Assembly (NCBI GenBank): GCA_905214365.1
Contig: CAJMMH010000030.1
Span: forward strand, 1 to 15,319
Reading direction: 5' to 3'
Length of the DNA stretch: 15,319 nucleotides
From: an uncultured bacterium
Lineage (GTDB): Bacteria; Bacillota; Clostridia; Lachnospirales; Lachnospiraceae
Shown: positions 7,327-15,295 of the stretch, one piece after another
Position numbering within the stretch: the stretch's first letter is position 1
Layout: each line of letters begins with the position of its first letter
Notes under the pieces: model-generated
What the model saw: the letters and a program-made list of their open reading frames with translations, nothing else
The model's database searches: none
What the model was told of the DNA's origin: nothing
Position numbers and translations under genes: made by a program

Positions 7327-9654
7327 TCAAATGCCCGAAATTACAATCTCCCACTGCGGAATGATGCGGATTGCCTTCAGCGAGCACGCCGTATGGTTTT
7401 CCACCTCCGGATATTTCTCCAGGTAAAGCGGGATATCGTCGTGATAAGCGAATACCTTAATCAACAGCTCGTTCGGATAAGCAAACCGCTTCAGGCCGAG
7501 CATGATTTTCTGACCGGTATAAAACGCGTCGGAAATCAGCGACTGATCCTGATAGATTTCCATACGGTCGCAGATTGCGTCAAACTCCAGAAACAGGTCA
7601 ATCAGCCGCGGCTGACCGATTGCAGCCGGTTCCTGCGGCATCTGGCCGACAGATTTCTGACTGGGAGTCTGTCCACCGGCAAGACCGGCAATTCGGGGGA
7701 TAGAAAGCCGGTAAATAATACCATCCCGTGGATAATCCGCCGGAATTTCATCAATAATCCGGAATGGAACCTTTGATTCAGAAACAGCGCTTCCGACAGT
7801 TCGGCTGGCAGAGCCGGTAGCAGATTCGTTGATGCCGTTGGAACAACCAGCAATTCCTGCCATTCTGGAATCAACCACTTCTCTCACAATGTCCGTTCCC
7901 TGAACAATTTCTTCAATTCCGACAGAAACCGGAGCCTGGGCAGGTCGAAGCAAGTCAGAAAACGTCCTCCGGTATACGCCAAATCCATCCTCGAGCGAAG
8001 CTTGGAAACCGGCCGGAGCGGTTGGAAGCGGCGGGAAGGTGCGCAGGCAGACGGTTTCATTTGTTCCCTGGATGTGGATCCCGTCTTCCATCGGGATCAG
8101 GTCGGCGTCGCAGATCATCAGGTAATCCCGATCAAGCGTTACCTTGGATGCGTTCAGCGCGTCCGCTCTGCTCAGAGAAAGCAGCGTAATGCCGGTCAGA
8201 TCGCCTTCGGTGCAGAACTGCGGATCGCGGTCCCCGTAAAAGACCCAGGTATCGCCGTTCAGGCAGCAAAGCGGCGTCGCAAGCGCGGACTTTAAGACTG
8301 CTCCGTTCTTTAACGGCAGATTGAATGGGAAGAAGAAATATTCTCCGTCCTTTACGTCAAACGGCGGGAATGAAATAGTTTCCGTATCGAGAACTGCCGA
8401 AAGAGAAACCTGTCGGTGAGCGGCCATTTCGTGTCTGCGCTGGTAGTTGTTTACAAACAGGTAGCCGGAATGGCCATCATGCCGCAGAGCATAGCGCAGG
8501 TGTGTCTGATCAGCCGGATGCGTCGGATTGTCTTCAGGAAAATGCGGGAGCATCTGACAGAAGGAACTGCCGAAATCGTGCAGGAACAGGGAAAGCATGC
8601 GGATTTCCCGCCAGCCGTCGGAAAGCTGTCCGAATTCGCGGATCGGAGCGTTGAAATCATAGCTTTTGACAGGAAGATCGTTGGGATAACCGGTTGCGCG
8701 CGATTCCTGAAGCGTGGAGAGAACTCCGTCCGGATTGGTGCCACCGTGGTACATGTAGTAGCCAAGCAGGCTGCAGCCGCTTCCCATTTTTACCAGGGAC
8801 ATGGCGGCAGCGTCAGTTCCGCGGGCAATCGGACGGCGATGGTGCGTAACCTGCAGGCCGCCGCCGAGTTCAGCAGTCAGAAACGGAAACTTTGTTAGAT
8901 CAAACATGATGCCGTGACCGAATTCCAGGTCACTGCCGATGTTGCTGTCATTCCGTTCAGGAGTAAAGATAAAGTTTCCGGACGGCTCAATTTCGGTCAG
9001 GCGCTGATCCCAGGGCGCGTCACAGTAGCCGCCCATAACCGGAAGCATATCTCCGATTGCCGCGCAGCCCCAGCCGGTTGCCGTAAACAGCGGAACGTCA
9101 AATCCGACTTCAAGCGCAAGCGAATGGAGCGTGCGCATATGCTGCTCGCTGCTGTCTCCGGCAGACCCGCCGACATGTCCGTATTCATTTTCAATCTGAA
9201 CACCGATGATAGGGCCGCCGTCCTTTTCCAGCAATCCCTTTGCCTGTGCAGCCAGCTGCCCGTAGTAACGTTTCACATATGCTAGATATTTCAGATCATT
9301 GCAGCGCAGCGGAATCTGTTTCTGCAGCAGCCAGTCCGGAAAACCTCCGTTTCGGACTTCTCCGTGCACCCATGGGCCGATGCGCAGCAGCACCTTCAGC
9401 CCGCAGTTTTTTGCGGCTTCGAGGAACGCGCGAAGATCCCGGTCACCGGAGAAGTCAAACTGATTTTCACGTTCCTCATGGTGAATCCAGACGGCATAGC
9501 AGGAAACAATGTCAACGCCTCCCGCTTTCATCTTGTAAAGCGATTCCTTCCAGTAAGCCTTCGGATATCTGGAATAATGCATTTCACCCATCACAGGAAA
9601 CCAGGGAATCTTGTCTCTGGTCAGGAAAAGAGGGGTATAACTATAATCTGTCAT
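7327..9654 (-). CDS. GH35 family beta-galactosidase
   Basis: A 775-residue glycoside hydrolase family 35 protein, expected to remove terminal beta-linked galactose from oligosaccharides. The (beta/alpha)8 barrel covers about 10-345: GEMHYSRYP (23-31), RIGPWVHGEVRNGGFPDWLL (91-110), the acid/base E157 in QIENEYG, the nucleophile E262 in FLTAELGGG, and MYHGGTN (301-307). Beta-sandwich domains follow. WVHGE replaces the more common Y-I-C-A-E, marking a divergent subgroup. Two low-complexity insertions, about 597-626 (Ser/Gly/Ala-rich) and 653-683 (Gly/Gln/Pro-rich), interrupt the C-terminal part. There is no signal peptide, so it is probably cytoplasmic. The start at 9654 has AAAGGAG at 9664-9670, 9 bases upstream. 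It is last in the operon, with a 200-base gap before it and a terminator just after. Galactosidase activity is inferred from the family; related beta-glycosidase activities exist in GH35. Confidence 0.9.
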   Translation of the reverse strand: MTDYSYTPLFLTRDKIPWFPVMGEMHYSRYPKAYWKESLYKMKAGGVDIVSCYAVWIHHEERENQFDFSGDRDLRAFLEAAKNCGLKVLLRIGPWVHGEVRNGGFPDWLLQKQIPLRCNDLKYLAYVKRYYGQLAAQAKGLLEKDGGPIIGVQIENEYGHVGGSAGDSSEQHMRTLHSLALEVGFDVPLFTATGWGCAAIGDMLPVMGGYCDAPWDQRLTEIEPSGNFIFTPERNDSNIGSDLEFGHGIMFDLTKFPFLTAELGGGLQVTHHRRPIARGTDAAAMSLVKMGSGCSLLGYYMYHGGTNPDGVLSTLQESRATGYPNDLPVKSYDFNAPIREFGQLSDGWREIRMLSLFLHDFGSSFCQMLPHFPEDNPTHPADQTHLRYALRHDGHSGYLFVNNYQRRHEMAAHRQVSLSAVLDTETISFPPFDVKDGEYFFFPFNLPLKNGAVLKSALATPLCCLNGDTWVFYGDRDPQFCTEGDLTGITLLSLSRADALNASKVTLDRDYLMICDADLIPMEDGIHIQGTNETVCLRTFPPLPTAPAGFQASLEDGFGVYRRTFSDLLRPAQAPVSVGIEEIVQGTDIVREVVDSRMAGIAGCSNGINESATGSASRTVGSAVSESKVPFRIIDEIPADYPRDGIIYRLSIPRIAGLAGGQTPSQKSVGQMPQEPAAIGQPRLIDLFLEFDAICDRMEIYQDQSLISDAFYTGQKIMLGLKRFAYPNELLIKVFAYHDDIPLYLEKYPEVENHTACSLKAIRIIPQWEIVISGI

Positions 9655-9854
9655 ATATACATGCTCCTTTCATAAAAAACGGATTTCGCACATACTGCAC
9701 CTGTCTCTGCTTGACGACATGCAGAGAAGTGGAAATCATGCGGAAAGTGGAAATCGGATTGCGGAAAAATTCATTTTGGACAGTGAGCCTCCGTCCCTCC
9801 GTATGCAGCGCGTACGGAGGGACAGAAACGGGATTGCAGGAGTGATCGTCACTC
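9655..9854 (-). promoter_or_regulatory. Intra-operon gap with a stem-loop and an 18-base-period direct repeat
   Basis: The 200 bases between the GH106-like and GH35 genes hold a stable stem-loop: 9793-9806 pairs with 9810-9823, 14 pairs with one G-T and a 3-base loop. AAGTGGAAATC occurs at 9727-9737 and again at 9745-9755, and GCGGAAA at 9740-9746 and 9761-9767. The stem-loop lacks a T-tract on the minus strand, so it is more likely an mRNA-stability or partial termination element than a full terminator. No convincing separate GH35 promoter is visible. The GH35 ribosome binding site is at 9664-9670. Confidence 0.5.
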
Positions 9855-12800
9855 TTAGATTTGTTTGAGATACGGGTGATCCGGAATGCCGAATGGTTTG
9901 ATCCGGTATTCGTCTGTCCACTGGTAACCGGAGGTGCGGAACGATACCGGACCGTACCACTTGTAACCGCGGTCCGAGTTGTGGAGCGGAGCGAAGCAGT
10001 TGTACCGGTTGCCATATGCAGTTACGGAAATCGTATGTCCGCCTTCGGATACATGACCGAGATCCAGACGGTGCGGAGCAAAAGCGATCATTTCGGCAGG
10101 GTTTCCGTCCAGTGAAACGTCAAGCACAGGCGCGTCGTAGTACGGAACCTCCAGCTGCCAGTCTGCGTCCTTGTCAGCAGCGAAGGAATGAATGTAGGTT
10201 ACGTTTCCGGTGTAGAACGGAAGCCCCTGTCTGGTGATATCTCCATAAATGAGAGCAGTCACAGGAGCGCCGACAACGGCAGCGGCCCCGGCAAGACGAA
10301 CCGAGAAATTGCCGAGCAGATAGCAGGGCTCGACGGTGCTCTTCGCGCCGAACGGATAGCGGATCTCCAGGCAGTTCCAGCCCTTCTTTAATGGCGGAAG
10401 CGCAATGGTGCGGATAAAGGAATCCACGAAATATCCGGTAAAATCCGGCGCCTGGCTGCCGGAAACGACCGGCTCTCCGTTCCACAGAATTTCAGAATCC
10501 GGCTGGTATTCCAGTGCAAGTCCGATCTGGCCGTTTGCAAAACGGGCGTTTTCCGCGGTTGGAGCCAGCAGTGATTCGTGTATCTGTTCCGAAGCGAGGA
10601 TGGAGCTGCTGTCGGTTTCGGAATAAATCTCGTAGCGCAGACTGAGCGTTCCCTTCGGCGCTGTATTTTTCTGACGATAAGGCTGTGTGTTCGGAATGCG
10701 CAGACGGCGCTTATACTCGGTTTCTACCGTCAGACAGTAAGTCGGGCGGTTCCATTCCCGGTCATCAAACCGGTAATACGGCGTATCTAACAGCAGGACA
10801 TTCGGCTCAGACAGCAGGACGCGCTCCGGCACGCGAAGCGGCATTCCCATCCGTTCCTGTTCCCAGATTGGAACAATGCGGAAATTGCTGCCGAATGAGG
10901 TATCTGCGGCAATGGCAGGCTTGCCCGGCTGCAGCTTCAGCAGGATACTGTCTTCCGCGTACAGCGTGACAGGAATCTTTGTCCAGCCATTTTGCACCGA
11001 AGCAGGCTGCGGCGTGATTGCGCCGGTCATCGTATTGTAAAGAACCGGATTCCATGAGCCTTTGACCTCGATCACCCGTTTTTCTTCCCGGTTGACATTA
11101 TCCGTTTTATCTTCGGAATGGCAGACAAACAGGAAACGGTCGCTGCCATCCGTGCGCATCTGCGTCAGAAGATCGCTGGCATGGCTGCCCTGCGGCGTGA
11201 GAATGCGTACCTCGCGGAATGGTTCAAGCGCGCGAAGAATCGCATGGCGCTGGAACGGAACGCAGACACAGCTTTCAGAAAGCGCGGCGGCCTCTTCGGA
11301 AGGTTTTGCGTCAATCAGAGAAGGAACCTGCCCGGCGAACAAAACGGTGCCTCCGGCAGAGGAAAAGGCTTCAAGCAGTTCAAGCGTTGTACGGCGCATG
11401 GTTTTCAGATCTGGAACCAGGATGATATCATACTTCATGGCGCCGACTGAAAGCGACGGTGCGGTTCCGGTTTCTGTTTCGGCGTCTGCGGCAAACTGAT
11501 CCGGATTGGCCAGCTGCGGAAGCAGAGACTCGCACAGAAAATCAAAATCAAGAGAATCAAAAATCAGCCAGCGGATCAGATCCTCAAAGTCCGTATCCAT
11601 CTGCTCCCGGATTTCCTGAGTCTGCGCGTTGTTTCCAAGATACAGCCAGTATGATTCCACCGGATGGATTACGCCGATTCGGATCTTTGCCTGGCCGCGG
11701 GTCAGCGCGGTATTCAGGCGGGCAAAGTGCGTTTCAATTGCTTCGTATTTTTTGTACCATGGAGACTGATAGAAGATCGAACCCGGCCAATCGCGCTTTC
11801 CTTCGCCTGCCATCGACATGTAGGACAGGTGATGGACGCGCAGCGTGATGCCAAGTGCCGCCTGCCAGTCGCCCTGAAGCTTGTGCCCCTTAAAGGTATG
11901 ATCCCAGTTGGTGACGCCGTACAGCTCGCTGATAACGCCCTCGCGGTTCAGTTGTCTCGCAACGCTGACCGCCTGCTTGGCAGTCGAATACTCCAGATCG
12001 CCGCACAGGATATCAATACCGGGGATTTGGTAAGAGCGGTATTGGCGCATCGCTTCACTCAGACGGTATGTCTGCTGGAACAGCGTGCGCTCCGACAGAA
12101 GATGGCCGGTTGACGCAATACCGTGCGCTTCACACCATGCGCCGATCTGGTCGCTGTAGGAAGATGCAAACCGTTCCGCCAGGTGATCATTGTACGCGTA
12201 GCGCATTGTATTGGGGCGGCCGTCCGGCAGCTCCCACAGAACCTCCGGAAGAATATCAAGGAACGGAATCCCGTAGGCTTCAGCAAAGGTATCGGAAAAA
12301 TCATCGGTATAGGCGAGCGTCGTATTACCCTCATACTCCGGATAAGGGAGAAGATTGCGGTTGTGCAGGCGCGGTTCATCCGTAAAGATTGCAAACGCAG
12401 TTGTGCCGAAATCTTCGCCGAGCGCTTTCTCATACCGCTCATGCGTCACATGAATAAATTCCTGCACCGCCTTTGGATTCATCGTATCTACGTAAGGAAT
12501 TTCCTGTTCATTCCATGGATCCACGCAGAGATACAGATTGCACATGCGCACAAAAACAGTCGGACTGTCCGCGGCAGAGTCCGGATCGGAAACCGGTTCC
12601 TCCAGCTTTTCGTAATCGGCAAGAAAGCCGTTTTCCAGGATAATACGATAGGAGCAGACATAGTATCCCTCCGGTTCAAGCCCTGAGGCAAGCGCGTCCT
12701 CGTAGTCTTTTCGGTTCATGCAGAAACCAGCGGCAAATCCGGTTTTTCCTTCTGAAACAGCAGCTGCCGTCTGCTCGGCGGTCCATACCGGAAGTACATC

Positions 12801-13166
12801 ATTGGTCAGCTTTAGGTAGCGGGAGCGGTACTGGGGGTGGATTGTAACCAGGCCGCCTGCGTTGCCTGAAGGGAAATTGTCTTCATCGTACAGAATCACG
12901 CGCATATCCTGTTTCTTTGCCTCGCGGCAGGTATCCTTCATACGCGCTAAAAATTCATCACCCATGTATTCCAGATCAAGTCCAACTCTCGGATGCGCAG
13001 TCACTGCGCCCATACCCATTGCTTTAAACTTCGGAATCTGATCATCAATCAGCTCTTTAGTAACGTGGCAGTTCCAGGACCAGAATGGAGAACCGCGGAA
13101 TTCAGAACCGGGTTTCTCAAAGGTTTCATCAGCCAGTGAAGGCTGTTTGCTTGTCGGATAAATCAT
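9855..13166 (-). CDS. GH106-like large glycoside hydrolase (putative alpha-L-rhamnosidase relative)
   Basis: A 1103-residue protein resembling the GH106 alpha-L-rhamnosidase group. The barrel region includes FRGSPFWSWNCHVTKELI (23-40), LYDEDNFPSGNAGG (92-105), AIFTDEPRLHN (259-269), STGHLLSE (352-359) and SELYGVTNWDHTFKGHKLQG (413-432), then a conserved W-P-G-S-I-F-Y-Q-S-P-W stretch (460-470). E264 and E414 are the most plausible catalytic or calcium-binding acids (inferred). Residues about 575-620 look like a small Rossmann-type or glutamine-amidotransferase-like domain. The C-terminal third is beta-rich, with jelly-roll signatures such as GWNCLEIRYPFG (929-940). There is no signal peptide. 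The start at 13166 has GAGGAGG at 13174-13180, 7 bases upstream, and its ATG overlaps the stop of the preceding gene (ATGA), implying translational coupling. Rhamnosidase activity is a guess; it may belong to an uncharacterised neighbouring family. Confidence 0.7.
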   Translation of the reverse strand: MIYPTSKQPSLADETFEKPGSEFRGSPFWSWNCHVTKELIDDQIPKFKAMGMGAVTAHPRVGLDLEYMGDEFLARMKDTCREAKKQDMRVILYDEDNFPSGNAGGLVTIHPQYRSRYLKLTNDVLPVWTAEQTAAAVSEGKTGFAAGFCMNRKDYEDALASGLEPEGYYVCSYRIILENGFLADYEKLEEPVSDPDSAADSPTVFVRMCNLYLCVDPWNEQEIPYVDTMNPKAVQEFIHVTHERYEKALGEDFGTTAFAIFTDEPRLHNRNLLPYPEYEGNTTLAYTDDFSDTFAEAYGIPFLDILPEVLWELPDGRPNTMRYAYNDHLAERFASSYSDQIGAWCEAHGIASTGHLLSERTLFQQTYRLSEAMRQYRSYQIPGIDILCGDLEYSTAKQAVSVARQLNREGVISELYGVTNWDHTFKGHKLQGDWQAALGITLRVHHLSYMSMAGEGKRDWPGSIFYQSPWYKKYEAIETHFARLNTALTRGQAKIRIGVIHPVESYWLYLGNNAQTQEIREQMDTDFEDLIRWLIFDSLDFDFLCESLLPQLANPDQFAADAETETGTAPSLSVGAMKYDIILVPDLKTMRRTTLELLEAFSSAGGTVLFAGQVPSLIDAKPSEEAAALSESCVCVPFQRHAILRALEPFREVRILTPQGSHASDLLTQMRTDGSDRFLFVCHSEDKTDNVNREEKRVIEVKGSWNPVLYNTMTGAITPQPASVQNGWTKIPVTLYAEDSILLKLQPGKPAIAADTSFGSNFRIVPIWEQERMGMPLRVPERVLLSEPNVLLLDTPYYRFDDREWNRPTYCLTVETEYKRRLRIPNTQPYRQKNTAPKGTLSLRYEIYSETDSSSILASEQIHESLLAPTAENARFANGQIGLALEYQPDSEILWNGEPVVSGSQAPDFTGYFVDSFIRTIALPPLKKGWNCLEIRYPFGAKSTVEPCYLLGNFSVRLAGAAAVVGAPVTALIYGDITRQGLPFYTGNVTYIHSFAADKDADWQLEVPYYDAPVLDVSLDGNPAEMIAFAPHRLDLGHVSEGGHTISVTAYGNRYNCFAPLHNSDRGYKWYGPVSFRTSGYQWTDEYRIKPFGIPDHPYLKQI

Positions 13167-15094
13167 TTTGCAACCTCCTCATTGTTGTGGATGCGCTTCA
13201 GATGCCATACCCAGTCATTTGCGTCCGGAGTCTGTAAAAACAGGCGGAAACAGCTGCCTGATTCTCCAGAGCCGGCAGTCGAACCATTGCTGCCTGTGAT
13301 GGAACCGTGAATGCCGGATATCGGACTGCCGCCAGCCGCTGAACGGTACGGGCAGGGAGTAGTTTCTGATAATGATGCGGAAACCACAGAATGCGTGCAT
13401 TCGCCGGTTACCGGGTTCAGCAGGCAAGCCTTATAATCTCCACTCTCCGGAATCGTAAGCGAAGCGCTGCCGCCGAAGGGCATGTAAACCAGGTATTCTT
13501 CGCCGGGATCCGACAGGCAGAAGGCAGGATCGGGCTCAGCCGCCGGATGGAACGGATCTGCATCGGCCTGCGGGCGGCACCAGGATTCATAGGAACCGGG
13601 TTCACCGGCACGGGAATGAACGCAGGCCGGATCGGGAGCCATGTTCCAGTAGGAGACATGTTCTTCCATAAACTGGCGCAGGATCGCAAGCCACGGATAA
13701 ATCGGCGGCAGACCAGGCTTCTCAAATATGCTTTTCCCATCTGCATGCTGCAGGAACTTTTTGCTCTCAACCAGCTGATGATCTTCGATCAGACCGAAAT
13801 GCCGGTCACTTCTTCCCATATGGAAGCCGCTTGCGGCAGCCGTCCAGTACATGCGGCGCTCCCTGCCGTAGATACCGTTGTTGAAGCTGTTCATTTCGCC
13901 AATGACCATCGGGCGGTTAAACTGCCAGTACCAGATGCCGTCCTGATTCATGGCGCGGTAATAATCCCTGATATCTTCGCGCGGATAATTGCGCGGATCC
14001 TGGGTCAGAACCCAGTCATTGCCTGGACCGGTTACCATCAGAGACTGATATGTAGTGTCTCCGTAGGTGCAGAGTCGTTTGTACGGATCATGTTCCTTAA
14101 TAAATGTGCCCCAGTAATTGTACCAGGAGGCAACGGTTTCATTTGGAACGCCGCAGCCCGGCAGCATCCAGTCCGGAAGCTGGGAGAGGTTGGCATTTTC
14201 GCCGCCGATTTCCCACAGGATGCTCCGGTACGGGGCAAGCCGCGCAAGTGTATAGCGCAGATAGCGTTCCGTATAGGTTTTATGTGTTTCATTCGTCAGA
14301 TCGAAAACCGGTCCCCATCCAAGCCTGCTGCCCGTATCAAGCCAGCCGCCGTTTGCCTTATTGAGCGGATGGTGTGCCCATTCGAGCGGGCGGACCGTCG
14401 AGTTGTCAAACAGCAGCTCTACGGCAAAAAACAAATCCTTTTTGGCACAGTAGGAGAGAGTCCGTTCAAAACGGCGGTAAAAATCAAGATTGAACCGGTC
14501 GCAGTCAATCCGATTGGTATCCGGGTCAACAACCTTCCAGGGCCACGCAAATGAGGGATCGGTAATCGAAGCCTGTCTTGCGTACAGCTGGCTCATATCA
14601 ACAATCAGGTTGACTCCGTGAGCAGAGAGAATATCAATAAATTCCTTCATATCCGCTTCGGAAGGCTGCGGATAATCCACGTCCTCGTAGGAAATCCAAT
14701 GACCATTCGCCGCGTGCGGGAACCAGCCGTCATTGACAAGAAACTGATGTCCGCCGTCCTCCCGTCCGAACCAGTGACAGGCCGTTTTATCAATCGTCAG
14801 TCCGCCGCGGGAAGCTGCAGGACCGCAGCAGAAATCTCCTTCCAGTCCGTTTAGGGCAGCACAGTCAGAACTTGTCTTATAGTGCCATTCTCCTTCCTCC
14901 ATCGGAGAGAAGCGGAGATGGAAGATATGTGTGCTTCCATTTTCGGAGGTACCGTCATAAAAGCCGTCGATCACAATGGATCGATCACCGCAGGTCAGAA
15001 CTGCCTGCAGCTCCACGTCAAGAAATGGATTGTCAAATGTTTCTGCAACCGGAAGCTCCAGCTCCCAGATATCCCATTTCGCAATTGTTTGCAT
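13163..15094 (-). CDS. DUF5060/DUF4038 (GH140-like) putative glycoside hydrolase
   Basis: A 643-residue clan-A-type glycosidase. Residues about 5-95 match the DUF5060 immunoglobulin-like domain found before such barrels (FEGDF-like end at LEGDF, 84-88). A DUF4038-type (beta/alpha)8 barrel follows, about 100-480, with acid/base candidate E299 in WEIGGEN and nucleophile candidate E400 in MVIGEMNS. A C-terminal beta-sandwich covers about 530-630. GH140 apiosidases and related enzymes share this architecture; the substrate here is unknown. A Ser/Gly-rich insertion at about 578-614 and a Pro/Asp-rich one at about 487-526 interrupt the C-terminal domain. The frame is open to 15256 through TTG, but the family N-terminus begins at the ATG at 15094. 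The only nearby ribosome binding site, AAAGGCGG (15108-15115), is 13 bases away, which predicts modest initiation. There is no signal peptide. It is the first gene of the operon. Confidence 0.82.
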   Translation of the reverse strand: MQTIAKWDIWELELPVAETFDNPFLDVELQAVLTCGDRSIVIDGFYDGTSENGSTHIFHLRFSPMEEGEWHYKTSSDCAALNGLEGDFCCGPAASRGGLTIDKTACHWFGREDGGHQFLVNDGWFPHAANGHWISYEDVDYPQPSEADMKEFIDILSAHGVNLIVDMSQLYARQASITDPSFAWPWKVVDPDTNRIDCDRFNLDFYRRFERTLSYCAKKDLFFAVELLFDNSTVRPLEWAHHPLNKANGGWLDTGSRLGWGPVFDLTNETHKTYTERYLRYTLARLAPYRSILWEIGGENANLSQLPDWMLPGCGVPNETVASWYNYWGTFIKEHDPYKRLCTYGDTTYQSLMVTGPGNDWVLTQDPRNYPREDIRDYYRAMNQDGIWYWQFNRPMVIGEMNSFNNGIYGRERRMYWTAAASGFHMGRSDRHFGLIEDHQLVESKKFLQHADGKSIFEKPGLPPIYPWLAILRQFMEEHVSYWNMAPDPACVHSRAGEPGSYESWCRPQADADPFHPAAEPDPAFCLSDPGEEYLVYMPFGGSASLTIPESGDYKACLLNPVTGECTHSVVSASLSETTPCPYRSAAGGSPISGIHGSITGSNGSTAGSGESGSCFRLFLQTPDANDWVWHLKRIHNNEEVAK

Positions 15095-15137
15095 AATACG
15101 ATGTAATCCGCCTTTCTTATCAAAGTTGTACAAATCA

Positions 15138-15159
15138 GGCATGCGGATATCGCGATGCC
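15138..15159. promoter_or_regulatory. Imperfect 22-base dyad in the operon leader, possible operator
   Basis: The plus strand reads GGCAT-GCG-GATATC-GCG-ATGCC. The outer arms and the central GATATC are self-complementary, while the two GCG spacers are direct rather than inverted. It lies 44-65 bases before the first operon gene and downstream of the putative start site. A regulator binding here would block elongation or act on the leader; this is inference from symmetry alone. Confidence 0.3.
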
Positions 15160-15233
15160 CTTGAAACGAAAAAGAACCTGTGCCAGACTGTGAAAGCAAA
15201 GAAACACATGCCGGAAACAGACCGTGTGAAAGG

Positions 15234-15262
15234 AGTATAGCATGAAAATATAACAATAGAAA
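15234..15262 (-). promoter_or_regulatory. Putative promoter of the three-gene glycosidase operon
   Basis: On the minus strand TATACT (15234-15239) is preceded by TGC (15240-15242), an extended -10. A weak -35, TTTCTA, sits 17 bases upstream (15257-15262). Transcription should start near 15227, leaving a leader of about 130 bases before the ATG at 15094. An imperfect dyad in that leader (15138-15159) may be an operator. Confidence 0.55.
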
Positions 15263-15295
15263 TGGATTTTCTCACAGAAAAAATATACAAATCTC

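Noticed and set aside
13391..14554. A 387-codon plus-strand open frame opposite the GH140-like gene
   Set aside because: It is an antisense shadow caused by codon bias in the real gene, and no protein features are recognisable.
15095..15256. N-terminal extension of the GH140-like protein, with a hydrophobic stretch that could mimic a signal peptide
   Set aside because: It would need a TTG start with no ribosome binding site just downstream of the promoter; the conserved domain begins right after the ATG at 15094.
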